A stretch of 64,000 bases of DNA from Pyrenula massariospora (lineage: Eukaryota; Ascomycota; Eurotiomycetes; Pyrenulales; Pyrenulaceae): assembly GCA_021030905.1 (NCBI GenBank), contig JAGFMI010000021.1, forward strand, positions 310,001 through 374,000, in the 5' to 3' direction. Positions 23,969 through 33,986 of the stretch are shown in pieces. A program made the translations under genes and the position numbers. The notes under the pieces are model-generated. The model was not told the DNA's origin. It saw nothing but the letters and a program-made list of their open reading frames with translations, and ran no database searches. The number at the start of each line of letters is the position of its first letter. Position 1 is the stretch's first letter.

Positions 23969-25315
23969 ATGGACCCGAATCAGAGGCTGGAGAATCGAGG
24001 CGGAGAGGCAGTCGTAACATCTATTGCCTTCACATCTGTTGCTGCCGCTCTTGTCACCTTACGATGGTTCTCGAGAGCTGTAGTGCTCCGAAATCCAGGA
24101 GTTGAGGACTACCTGATCGTCGTTTCTCTTATCCTCTCTATTGGTCTCACAATTTGTATACACCTTCAACAACAATATGGATTGGGTCGCCATTTCTCCA
24201 CCCTCACTCACGAAGACTTCGTCGCACTCATGAAGACTCTCTACGCCAGCATTCCAATCTACTTGACTGGTCTCGCCACAACAAAAGCGTCGATCGTCAT
24301 ACAGTACATGAGAGTCTTTGTTGGGGACAAAATCCAACGTGCTTTCAAGATCTCGCTCACCATTGTTATCGCCTATGGCTTATGGACCTTCTGGAGCGCT
24401 TGCTTCACATGCTTCCCTGTTGAGAAGTTTTGGAACAAGGATATCAAGGGCGGATACTGCATGAATTACACTGCACTATGGTAAGTCCCTATTACTGACT
24501 ACATATCCCGAAATCTCGACCAGTTCGAATATCCTCAATTCCTCCGCCAGAATTGGAGCTGAATATCATGAACAGGTTTTCGAATGCATCTGTCAACATT
24601 GCAACCGACATTCTTGTCTTCTCCCTCCCTATGCCCGTCCTCTCCTCTCTCCACCTCCCGAGGAAACAAAAAATTGGTCTCATTGTCATTTTTGCTGTCG
24701 GCCTCTTGTAAGTTCATTCCGCCTTCTACCTCAGTGCAGGTCGCTTACTTCATTTGAAGTGTCTGCGTAACCTCCATCCTCCGCCTCAAGTCCCTCTACA
24801 CCGCCTCTATCAGCAAAGATCTAACCTGGGACAACGTCGGCGCGGCATCCTGGTCCGCTATCGAACTTAACGTCGCCATTATCTGCGCATGTCTACCCAT
24901 GCTCAAACCGCTACTTGTCCGGCTGTTCCCACGGCTTCTGGGAAGTACAGGGAGACAGCAGAGCAGCGGCGCTCGCGCCTATGGCTACGGATATGGCGAC
25001 CGCGCATCAAGATTCAACGGGAGTGCAGCGCCGGGCTTCGGCAACACAAGCACGATTAGGAGTACGACTGGCGAGACCTGGGATTTCAACGGCTTCCGCA
25101 AGGACAGGGGAAGTGGGACCGCGAGCGAGACCACTGCGGTAAATTCCGGAAAAGATATCGAGATGGGTCACAATATCGGAAAGGCAGATGGAGGTCCGCC
25201 GACAGGCAAGATCCATGTCATGACCAGCATTACCCGGGAGGTTGAGGACGAGAGGACCAGCGAGACGAGCAGTGATCGGGATCTGGTTTGGAGGGCGAAC
25301 GAGCTGAGAGTCTAA
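23969..25315 (+). CDS. Rhodopsin-domain (PTH11/SAT4-like) seven-TM receptor-like protein
   Basis: Exons 23969-24480, 24576-24707 and 24760-25315 (399 aa). Introns are 95 nt (GTAAGT..GAACAG) and 52 nt (GTAAGT..TTGAAG); both lie in codon phase 2 and close the frame. Start MDPNQRLENRG in CAACAATGG context; an upstream in-frame ATG at 23924 is possible. Seven membrane segments can be traced: AVVTSIAF.., VEDYLIVVSL.., TLYASIPIYL.., FKISLTIVIAY.., SVNIATDILVF.., IGLIVIFAVGL.. and WSAIELNVAIICACLP. The last is the hallmark of the fungal rhodopsin-fold domain. A conserved Cys pair (CFTCFPVEKFW and GGYCMNYTALW region) is typical. The tail is Gly/Ser/Thr-rich and cytosolic. Relatives include the PTH11-type surface receptors; most members have no known ligand. 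Plasma membrane location is inferred. Confidence 0.93.
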
Positions 25316-27383
25316 GGAGAAAAGATCACGGCTAGAGAAGCTGTACGATTATTTCATGTCACGGCGGCCTTTTGTTTATTCTTTCATTCGCTATACCCAA
25401 ACTACAGTGGGAGGTCATCTGAACGGGGCGCTTATGGCACAAAAGCGCGGATTGGTGTCTTCTAGAGATGGGGGAAATCCGAACTCTCGTTCGTTGGCGC
25501 TACGGGTGACGTGACGCATCCGACCGTGTCGGAGAGCGCGACAAAGAAAATTTTGTGCATACTTTTTCTCAACAGCGAAACTTATGTACGAACAAAGTCT
25601 ATCTATCATAGAGAAGGGCTCGAGCGGGCCCGTACAAAAAACTTAATCTTACAAAAATATGAAGTCCAACGGGTCAAAGATCTCAAACAGAACATGTCGT
25701 GCGTTTTTGGTTCGTGATTTCAAGCTCAAGAAATTTCGAAACACAACGGGTTTTTACCCCAGACGACCAATAAGCATCAACGTAAACTTGAGCCTTACAA
25801 ATTACCGCATTGAGCTCACTCGGCTCGCTGTGTGTGAGCTCCTGCGAATGGAAGCGTGCTATTCCGAGCCACCCGAAACCACCGTCCCTCGTGTCGTGTC
25901 CCATCCCGAGAGCCGCTTTCTGAACCGCGTGCGATTTTCTGCAGCGCATTAACACATTTTTCAAATTCTCTCAATCCATTCTCCACCAACTTGCTCAATC
26001 ACTTCCTCTCCATTTCGCACCGGGCTCTCTCTCTAACCGATTCCTCACGTCCTAATCCAGCCAACCAACCTAGCCTAGCCATGCCTAAACGCGACATCCG
26101 CCAAAAAACCTCCACCACGACGGCCACGATTATGGCTTTTCAATTTCAATAATTTCTTTTTCCCTTTCCCGTTCTGTGCTTGTTCTATCCCGCCTTCCCA
26201 TTCCGGCATCCCGCCGCAAAAGCAGACGAGCCCCTGAGTGAGCCGAGCGGGTTCCCGGGGCGGCGGTTCCGCGCCTGTCGGCTAAGGCGTGCATGCAGAG
26301 GCAAATGGATGGGGATGGGTAGGTAAGCGATCAAAAAAAGAAAGGGGGAGGGGCTTTTTCTCTGCTTGGGAATTTCATCCCAGGCCACAGAAAGGGCGGG
26401 ACAGGCTCGGTAGACCCCAGGATGAGCAACGGCCTGCGCGGGCCAGATCCGGGTCTTACCCTCGCCTTCGCGCTCAACAGTACTGCACGCGCCTTCCATG
26501 GATATCGGCCGGGTACACACCATGGGCCGGCTTCCACCGGACACGACAGGACAGGACAGGACAGGATAGCACAGCAACACCAGACACGAACTGAAGCAGC
26601 TCGATTTCCTTGGAGGTTTGATGTCTACAGGGCAGGGCAGGGCAGGGCTAGAGGAGCGCGATAGGATGCTCTCCGAGTCCCAACTATTCCTTTGGACCTA
26701 CGAACAAGTGCAGCGTCGGGAAATGCCACGGGCTTCTACTTACACGTGACTAAGAGGTAGGTAGAGTTAGTAATGCTGTCTTTGTGCGCGGCGAGTGGAC
26801 GCCGCGCCACGCTTACCCCCGCTACGCCCCGGGCCACTTAGGCAGGCAGGCAGGCTATCTGATAGATAGCTGGATAGATAGATAAGGAGATTGACCGGGT
26901 AATAGATTTATCAAGCAGTAGCCGATGCAAGCATGCATGCATGCATTTATGCACGATCCACGAGGGAAAGCGAGAGGGAAAGCGAGACTGGAGGTCGTTT
27001 TCGGAAGGCTTCCAGAGCGTCGAGGCGAAGTTCCGGGGTAAAGGGGTGGAATCCCTGCTTAGGGGGAGTCCGTGGAGGGGTGGAGAAGGGGAAAAGAAAA
27101 ATGACGCGGGTAGGGTGGCGTCTGGGGGAGGAGGAAAAAGAAAAGTGGTGGGTGGTTTGTGCTGATTGCGTACTACTAGTTAGAGGAGGGAAAAAGAAAA
27201 GTGGTAGTGGTGGTTCTATGTTAAGGTGTAGGGCGTGCCTTACTGGATTTGGTGTAGGGAAGACAAGGGGTATGTGCATCCAATGATGATTCAAAGTTAT
27301 ATTGGTCTCCCGCGTATGTACGACATATCCCACTCTCCCCCACGTGTTCCTATACAAGGTCCAATATATATCTGATCTAGTAT
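25316..27383. other. Microsatellite-rich spacer
   Basis: About 2 kb with no supportable gene. It separates the 3' end of the rhodopsin-domain gene from the 3' end of the CorA-like gene, so the flanking genes converge here. The right half carries a string of different short tandem repeats (separate entry). Open frames at 26185-26664 and 26933-27286 are products of these repeats or of purine-rich sequence. Confidence 0.55.
26540..26946. repeat. Cluster of short tandem repeats
   Basis: Within about 400 bases lie several unrelated microsatellites: an ACAGG/GACAG pentamer run at about 26543-26570, a GGGCA run at about 26632-26648, GGCA repeats at 26841-26855, GATA repeats interrupted by GCTG at 26862-26884, and a GCAT run at 26931-26946. 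Each is short and all lie in the same intergenic space. Confidence 0.85.
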
Positions 27384-29294
27384 CTACACAATCCCACCCC
27401 CACCCCCACTCCCCCTCTCCCCACCTAGCCTCCCACCAAGAAGCCCACCCCCAAGCTCCTCCATCTGCATCCTATATTCCGCCATCCGCCCCCTCAGCCC
27501 AGCCTTCCTCCGCGCAAACGCCGCAAACGTCCCCGTCTCGGGCGACCTTGGTATCACGTCTTCATCCTCCTCTTCCATGCGCTGCGTCGACATGCCGGTC
27601 CCGCGCCTCGACAGACCCGTCGATTGGTGCGAGAGGCCCGTCCCCCTCCGCGAGCCCGGCGCCTCCATCTTCGCCACCGACGCCGCCGTCCCCGTCCGAC
27701 TCACCCCCTTCGTCGCGCTCTGCGCACTCCCCCGACTCCTCACGCTCCCCTCCCTACTCCCCTCATGCACCGACGTTGTCGCCACCCCATTCTCCCCCGC
27801 CTCCTTCTCCCCATCCACCGCCACCGCGGCAACTTCCTCCTCCTTCTTCGCTTCCCCCTCCTCCCCCTTCTTATCCTCCTCCCCCTTCCCAATATTCTCA
27901 ATAGCGCTCATATCCTCCGCATGCTCCCTCTTCGCCTTGAAATAATACCACGCCCCCCACGTCCCCATCGTCACCGCCGTCAGCGGCACCGTGACCGCCC
28001 AGTACACCCAAAACCGCCCGTTCACCACCTCCTGCCCGCGCTTCTTGTCTGCGTCCCAGTCCAGCAGCGGCATGGCGAACAAGCTCGCCACGAACGTGCC
28101 GGGCAGGAAGAACATGGTGACCGCCGCGATGGTCTTCATGCTGCTGGAGTCGCGCTTGGACTCGACGGCGAGGGTGCGGGAGTCCCGCGCGACGTCGATG
28201 TTGAGGGATTGGTCGCGCTGGGCGATTAGGTTGAAGATGACGGTTATTTGGATGGAGGCGAGTTGCTGGAGGGCGGCGCTGAACATGGCCAGCTCTTCGC
28301 AGGTTATTTGGAGGTGGTTCATTGCGTCTGTGATCGCTACGTATGGCGTTAGGAGTTCCCGCTCTGATGTGTTTGGGTCTGCAATGCGGGCGATACTGAG
28401 TGCATGGGCCTGGAAGCGCGCGGTCTCCTCGTTGACGGTGGTCATCAAGTTACGCAGCAATCGCAGGCGGAACTGGTGGTGCGCGTTCTCGGACGCAACC
28501 GCCGACGCCTGGCGGGAGAGAGCGACGTAATTGCGCCCCTGCAGCGTGGGCATGGTCTCGGCGTACTCGTCCTCCCAGGCCTGGAAGCCGATGCCCTCGG
28601 AGACCTCGCCGAGCTCGTCCTCGCTGTTGGACACGGTCTTGACCATGCGGGTGAGGATGTTGATGACGGAGATGAGGGCGGGGAACATGGGGTTGGCGGC
28701 GTGCGGGGCGAGGTTGGTCAGGATGAGGGGCATGTTGGTCGCCATTTCCGAGTCGCGCGAGTAGGAGAAGATGCAGTAGGTGGTGGACGGGGAGGTTGCG
28801 GTGGAGGGTTGGTGCGCCCAGATCATGCGCCAGGTCGTCCATTCGAGGTGGTAGCGTGTGATGAAAGAGTCCTGGTCGGAGGAATCGGCGAAAGCCGCGG
28901 ATTGCAGTCGGCGCCAGCCGACGAGGTTGTACATTAGTCCAGCGCGCTCGGAGAGGTTAAGGTGGAAGGCGGCAAAGGCTTCGTCGAGAAGCTTGCGCAT
29001 AGCTTCTTGTTCTTCCTCCGGGGCGGAATCTTCCTTGTTGTGGTCGCGTTGGTTGATCATGAGAAATTTGAGGCCGCCTGTGACTTTCCGGCCGTCGTCG
29101 GGGGTGTGGGTTGGTGTAGGGGCGTTGACCCAATCAGAGAAATCTTTCCGTGTGAGTTCATCTTCAGTATGAGTGTAGGTTTTGCCGTCGGCGGAGGGGG
29201 CGTGGCTCCAGATTTCGTGCTTGTGAAAAGTGTAGTTTCCTGGATTTCCGAAGCGGCCTGGGTGGATTGCGTTGAGGGCTTCGAGGAGAGACAT
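27384..29294 (-). CDS. CorA-like two-TM membrane protein
   Basis: One exon, 636 aa from the ATG of MSLLEALN; upstream codons in frame lack ATG. The N-terminal ~370 residues are a helical cytosolic region. Two closely spaced membrane helices follow, at about 386-410 (SMKTIAAVTMFFLPGTFVAS) and 428-451 (WVYWAVTVPLTAVTMG). This geometry, with SSSMKTIA..FFLPGTF before TM1, is that of the fungal CorA-like Mg2+ transporter fold family. The GMN signature of true CorA channels is not present at the end of TM1 (FAMPLLDWD instead), so ion transport is not proven. The C-terminal ~180 residues are charged and Gly/Ser/Arg-rich. Coding-strand composition turns from C-rich to G-rich toward the 3' end. A broken relative lies 1.4 kb away on the other strand. 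Confidence 0.88.
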   Translation of the reverse strand: MSLLEALNAIHPGRFGNPGNYTFHKHEIWSHAPSADGKTYTHTEDELTRKDFSDWVNAPTPTHTPDDGRKVTGGLKFLMINQRDHNKEDSAPEEEQEAMRKLLDEAFAAFHLNLSERAGLMYNLVGWRRLQSAAFADSSDQDSFITRYHLEWTTWRMIWAHQPSTATSPSTTYCIFSYSRDSEMATNMPLILTNLAPHAANPMFPALISVINILTRMVKTVSNSEDELGEVSEGIGFQAWEDEYAETMPTLQGRNYVALSRQASAVASENAHHQFRLRLLRNLMTTVNEETARFQAHALSIARIADPNTSERELLTPYVAITDAMNHLQITCEELAMFSAALQQLASIQITVIFNLIAQRDQSLNIDVARDSRTLAVESKRDSSSMKTIAAVTMFFLPGTFVASLFAMPLLDWDADKKRGQEVVNGRFWVYWAVTVPLTAVTMGTWGAWYYFKAKREHAEDMSAIENIGKGEEDKKGEEGEAKKEEEVAAVAVDGEKEAGENGVATTSVHEGSREGSVRSRGSAQSATKGVSRTGTAASVAKMEAPGSRRGTGLSHQSTGLSRRGTGMSTQRMEEEDEDVIPRSPETGTFAAFARRKAGLRGRMAEYRMQMEELGGGLLGGRLGGERGSGGGGGIV

Positions 29295-30629
29295 TGAAAG
29301 GTTCGGGACGGGCCGTGGCGAAGGAGTTAGGAGGATTATTAGCAAACGATAGTAAAAAGGTGCCTTGCCAAGGAAAAAAAACGAGCTTTAGATAAGAAAC
29401 AGATCCATAGAATGACAATTTAAACCAAGTCGTAGTCCATAAGCATTTAGCCGCGAATGAAGAATTTTAAGCTAGCGAGCGAATCAAAACCAGAGGGATT
29501 CCTTGTGTAGAGTAATCAAAGTCCAGAATACTAATCAAGCTTGTGAAGAGGAAATAAAAGTAAAATCTGTGGCAAAGTCACGTCGTCAGATTAGGGAGAG
29601 CAAATCTTGGCCGTCAATCATAATACCGCGAGTGATAAGACAAAAGAAAAAGAAGAATCTGGGGAAACCTTGTGACACGTCCACATCGTCTTGAGCCGCG
29701 AGGGTCCATCGCTAAACAAGTAAAAGGAGAAACCTTACCTCTCCGGGAGATCGACGAAGCCAAATCATCCCTTGTGGCACTTGGGGGCTGGCTCACTAGC
29801 CGGATAGAGGAGATGGTGGAGTAGTCGGGTTCGGGTTCGAGAGTTCTCTCCTCTTCAGCAGATAATTTATTGAAGAAATTCAAACCACCGATGCTAGAAT
29901 CGATAACGCCCGTAAAGTTAATGTTTCAGAATGCTTGAAACAGATCATAAGGACAGATGAGCCTCAAGACCTTAATTACGAATTGTACCGAAGCCGCGTC
30001 TCGGTGGTGATCGCTCGCGGGCGCTAAGCAAAGCACTAGAATCATCATGTTGCAAAGCCTAGCATTGTCACCAATCATGCTGCAAAAATCTTTGAGAAAG
30101 CTTTTTGAAATGATGCTGGTTGGGTCTCACCCCGAAGACAAGTTGGACAATCTGTCAGAACTTTATGCAGAAAAAAAGGGGCACAGTACCGCAAAACGAC
30201 TTCAGCTTCAGGCTTGATCCCACCAGTAATTAGCGACTCCTAGTATTCTACCTTCATCGTCCATTTCGCAAGTCTTTATGTGGTCCAGAACTTGGCGAGG
30301 TGCACGATAATGTACCATCACTCGAGAAATAGAGTAGGTATCAAAAGTGGACATTTATCGTCTATCCAAGGGTTAAACGACCTCTGTCGGCTCTGTCGGC
30401 TCTGTCGACGAGCATCATTGGCTTTGCGACATCCTTCGCCGCTAGCAGGCGATCCGATAAAATAGTTGAAGAATTCTCGACGCTTTGAGCGAAGCTTCTC
30501 TAATACGCTGCCAGATCGATCTAAAGGACTGCAGGCAGCTGGATGTGCATGTCAAGCCTCAGGATGGCATGTGAAGGTGCAGCACGTGCACGTTGGTCTG
30601 TCAATGGACTGCGTTTAAAATTAATTGAC
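29295..30629. other. Spacer between CorA-like gene and its relic
   Basis: About 1.3 kb, more AT-rich than the flanking coding DNA, with no supportable gene. A 9-bp CTCTGTCGG motif is repeated three times at about 30382-30408. It contains the promoter side of the minus-strand CorA-like gene. Confidence 0.5.
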
Positions 30630-30938
30630 TGCGGTCGGTGTCTCTCCGTACTCGAAGGTGTTCCAACCATCGATATAATATTCAATAGCTCACAGCTTTT
30701 CAATCTCTCAAATCGTGAGGAGATTCAGATCGGCCTTAAAGTGGATAAAGAATCTAAAACCGTGGCTCCCGCAAGTCAACGAGACACCGCCTCTATGAAG
30801 GTATTGGCTATTTTCACCGTTTTCTTCCTGCCTGGGATGTCGATCGCCTCCGTTTTCCTGTCTGCAATATATACCCGTCTGATCGCATCGTCGCGAAATA
30901 GTCTTGACACCTTGACTCCTAAACGCGTCGTGCAAGCT
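30630..30938 (+). pseudogene. Relic of a second CorA-like gene
   Basis: In one plus-strand frame, about 30666-30880, the peptide aligns with residues about 350-407 of the CorA-like protein at 27384-29294. Shared points are IIFN versus VIFN, a VDKESKT..QRDTASMK block versus VESKRDSSSMK, and VFFLPGMSIASVF versus MFFLPGTFVASLF. The match ends within TM1: the second TM helix, the tail and nearly all of the N-terminal domain are absent, and nothing recognisable flanks it. It is therefore a fragment of a paralog, on the opposite strand to the intact gene. Divergence is considerable, so it is not a recent copy. It could still be transcribed from a chance promoter; I see no reason to call it functional. 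Confidence 0.7.
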
Positions 30939-30988
30939 TGAACCATCTCCTTCACTAAGCCAGTATTCCAATTTATAAGAATCGCCCA

Positions 30989-32286
30989 TCATCCCTTTAA
31001 CCACTCATTACCAGCCATAAACCATTCCCCAGCCTTCCATCTCAACCGCTTCGCTGAGTAGATGCCATGTAAATATGGTATGTCCTCACACCAGAATTCG
31101 AACTTAACCTGAAAAGGTCCGACCATGGTGGTTCGCCCAACCTCCACGAGCTGTGCTCTATTAGCATCACCATAAACAAGGGAATGCAATCGATAGTCGG
31201 CTGCAGTGAGCCTCCCTGTTTCCTTCTCATTCGCACTCTCCGCGACCACAAGTTGAAGCCTTTGCACAGGGTTGTTTGTCCTTGCAGGAACCACACGAGT
31301 CAGCGTGACGCTATGCGGGAAGCGTGGTACTGAACCATTCCCAGCTACGAACTCGTCGAAACCGCAAAGGTCGAAGAGGGCACTGATTGTCACTGTCCGT
31401 AGCTCTTGCATCATGAGTCTGTCTGCTAACTGAATTAGGCGCATGTGTGAAGTGGGATCGTGAAGCTCGCAGTTCTGAGGATGATTCATGCGGACTAAGC
31501 AAGCGAGCTCGATCTTGCCGCACTCGCACATCCGAGCTGGTGGTAAGGTAGGTAGCCCGAATGGGCCCCCCATCAAGTAGGAGGACAAGTGTTTGAAGGC
31601 CTGGACGTCTACGTCAGGGAGGGCAATGGATTGGACCATATGCAACACCTCCCTAGATTCGACGATCTCAAATTCGTTGTCACTTGGATTTTTATCGTGA
31701 GAGTCGCTTTGCCTCGAGGCTGATCCACTCAGATCGAGATCCAAGTCTGTCTCTTCCATTTCACGGGTTTCGCTCATGTTGTCTACTTCCTCTTGAGTGG
31801 AACAGAAGTATTCAGCATCCGGCATCTCCCATTCTTCTCCTTCATCATTGGCGTACAACTTTGCAGCTTTCTTAACCTTTCCAGCTATAATCGGAGATAA
31901 CCGGAAAAGCCTCAAAATCGGTAGCTGAAAGAAGGTTTTAGTCGGCCCGACGAAAATACTCAGCATCTCAGTGGAGAAAAGGCTGGCGTCTTGCTGCATA
32001 GCATTTAATGAATAATGTGCGCTGTCGGCGCTAGCAGATTTCTCTCGAGACTGGATTGTATGTTCGCTACATAACGACGTTAGATACATCGCAGAGAGAT
32101 CATGAGGACAGAAAATTTCACTCACATCTCAAAGTAACTCTCAGTCCCCATATTTTCGATGAATTTGCTAGACCTTTTATCAGACGACTGTAAATTCCTT
32201 GCGGCATCCCGCTTTTCATAGTGCTGGGAAGCTTGTCCACCTCCACGAGATACCTCCAAGGGTATTGACTCGGCCGTGCGCTCCAT
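30989..32286 (-). CDS. BTB/POZ-like domain protein
   Basis: Exons 32286-32126 and 32066-30989 (412 aa); intron 59 nt (GTGAGT, branch CTAAC, TATGTAG), phase 2. The start is the ATG of MERTAES. A weak BTB pattern spans about residues 85-270: STEMLSIFVGPTKTFFQLPI then LFRLSPI (a partner of the usual 'VHKxLLxxxSPFF'), IALPDVDVQAFKHLSSYLM, and MRLIQLADRLMMQELRTVTI. A long acidic insert (EEWEMPDAEYF.. to SDNEFEIVES) sits between the first and second blocks. In fungi such proteins are numerous and mostly uncharacterised; some BTB proteins are Cullin-3 adaptors. The C-terminal third has no domain that I recognise. Family call is moderate, gene structure good. Confidence 0.75.
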
Positions 32287-33243
32287 AGTGAGATTTTGAA
32301 AGGAGTTCGACAGCGAGGCGTATCTTTCATCCTCATCAAGCCGCAAACATTCACCAAAATCCGGGTATGGATAGATCACTGCTGTAGCTATAGCGACTGC
32401 GATGTGGAAAACTGTCGGCTTGCGCAAGGACGAAGTTCTCGATGAATGATGGAGAACTCTTGAAAGTTCTAGGGAGGACGGCGGTGATTAGTAAGTCGAT
32501 TTCGGTATCCCGAACTTCAACGTAGTAGGACAGATGGACTTGACATGACCCTAGAGCTGTGATAGATCGCAGTCACTACATACACAAACCGACTAGATCT
32601 ACAGTCCTATTGTAGGTAAGAATGATATGCCAAAGCTTTCCCCATGATGAGTTTAGTGATGGTGAAAAATAGAGTTTGTAAACACCGTAAGGTTTTCACT
32701 TCCTTTGATCGGGCTGCGGCTCACAAAACTCTATCCACCGTCAGCGAGTCATCTTAGATCTTTTCATCAAGAAAGTGAAATTCCATAAAATACATCGTAA
32801 TGCTTCCTCCGAATAGATCGAGGCGGATGCCGATCTGCTTCCTTACCGCTCTATCTTCGCATTTCACGTGTCAAAGCAATCACTGTCTTTGGTACAACGT
32901 ATACATGGAGAAATGATTAACTGCCTTTAGAAAGGTTTCCGGGCATCTGATAATGTATCGAACTGCTGAACAAGGGACCATTGTTATTGGTAATGCTTAA
33001 AAAAAGAAGCGCATAATACCGCGAGAGACAAGTGAAGAATAGAAAGGTCGAAGCAATCGGATCGGAAAATTGGTGTTCAAGGTCTTCGACAGCATCGAAG
33101 TACCGATGGAATGCGTAAGCCTAGATCGATGCGCCTTTGTTACGAAATGCGTGCTAGATGCTAGCAGAATTCGAGTGTATATTTGTTCTTTATCTTGTAT
33201 TGAAATCAACCTGTAACGCCATATCTAAATTCCTGCCTTAATG
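32287..33243. other. Spacer between BTB-like gene and NDUFS5
   Basis: Almost 1 kb, AT-rich, with no coding signal on either strand. It is the promoter side of the BTB-like gene and the 3' flank of the complex I gene. I see no repeats or RNA genes. Confidence 0.5.
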
Positions 33244-33712
33244 TCATTGTATTCCCATGACAGACTTGCTATCCTCTTCCTTTCCTAGTAGACCCAAATT
33301 TCGTATCGACTCCGGTTTCGGCGCATTCTCTCTTGGATGTGCTGCTTCTGCTTTTCGATATGCGTCTTGCATGGCCTTCGCTCTCGCCAGCTATTCCCAT
33401 CCACAGCATTCAGCATAAAGCTCCTGAAAGCAGGTAGAGTGTGAACAGACCTCTTTCCGGTGATGCAGGCATTCGTAATAGTCTTCAACAACTGGAGAAC
33501 AGACTTTGCCGCGGGATTGGGGATTCTGTTCGTTAAGGACATAGCATGCGACTACTTCTTGCCAGAAAGGGTAGCAGCGGGAAACGCCTGGAGAATTGGG
33601 GGGTCAGCTTTTTGAAACCCAATTGGAATGTGGTGTACAATTGACGCGGTCAGATTTGAAGAGGATCATGCAGAGAGGACTTACCGCCGGTGAGGCCATA
33701 TCCTGACGCCAT
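33244..33712 (-). CDS. NADH dehydrogenase (complex I) NDUFS5-type subunit
   Basis: A small three-exon gene: 33712-33685, 33587-33451 and 33390-33244 (103 aa). Introns are 97 nt (GTAAGT..TCTCCAG) and 60 nt (GTCTGT, branch CTGAAT, GAATAG); phases 1 and 0 fit. The protein begins MASGYGLTGGVSRCYPFW, the characteristic opening of fungal NDUFS5/15-kDa subunits. It carries a twin CX9C motif: CYPFWQEVVAC and CSPVVEDYYEC, each with exactly nine residues between cysteines. This is the disulfide hairpin fold imported into the mitochondrial intermembrane space by the Mia40 route. The end, RNLGLLGKEEDS, is also family-typical. Role: accessory subunit of respiratory complex I on the intermembrane-space side. 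The donor GTCTGT of intron 2 is weak but the joined frame leaves little doubt. Confidence 0.93.
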
Positions 33713-33986
33713 GATGTGAAGGGGGAAACGGCCAGGTGAGCTACCGAAAGCACTGGTGTGCGTGAAAGGTAGAATGAGGTGGAGGGAGGGATGGTCTCTG
33801 GAGTCGTTTCCGCTCCGCAATAGTTGGTCCAAGCTCCTTTCGCCTCACCTTCCCATTCTACGAGCTTTGCGGGCAACTTTCCTAGCTGGCTTTAAGAATT
33901 CATAGTGGATTCGAGGTTGATCGCTTGTGACGTCCGCACCCAGGACTGTCTGAGCCGGGGTATGATGAGAGACCCAAGCTGTCGAC
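33713..33986. promoter_or_regulatory. Divergent promoter of NDUFS5-type gene and SEC39
   Basis: The two housekeeping start codons are separated by only 274 bases, pointing away from each other. This space must hold both promoters. No TATA box is evident in it, as is common for housekeeping pairs. A minus-strand open frame across it is a by-product. Confidence 0.7.

Noticed and set aside
26289-26664. Several overlapping frames near the pentamer repeat
   Set aside because: Repeat-derived (DRTGQ-type translation of the ACAGG run).
27302-28937. Plus-strand Pro/Ser- and Arg-rich frames opposite the CorA-like gene
   Set aside because: Antisense by-products of skewed composition; the minus-strand protein has a clear two-TM pattern.
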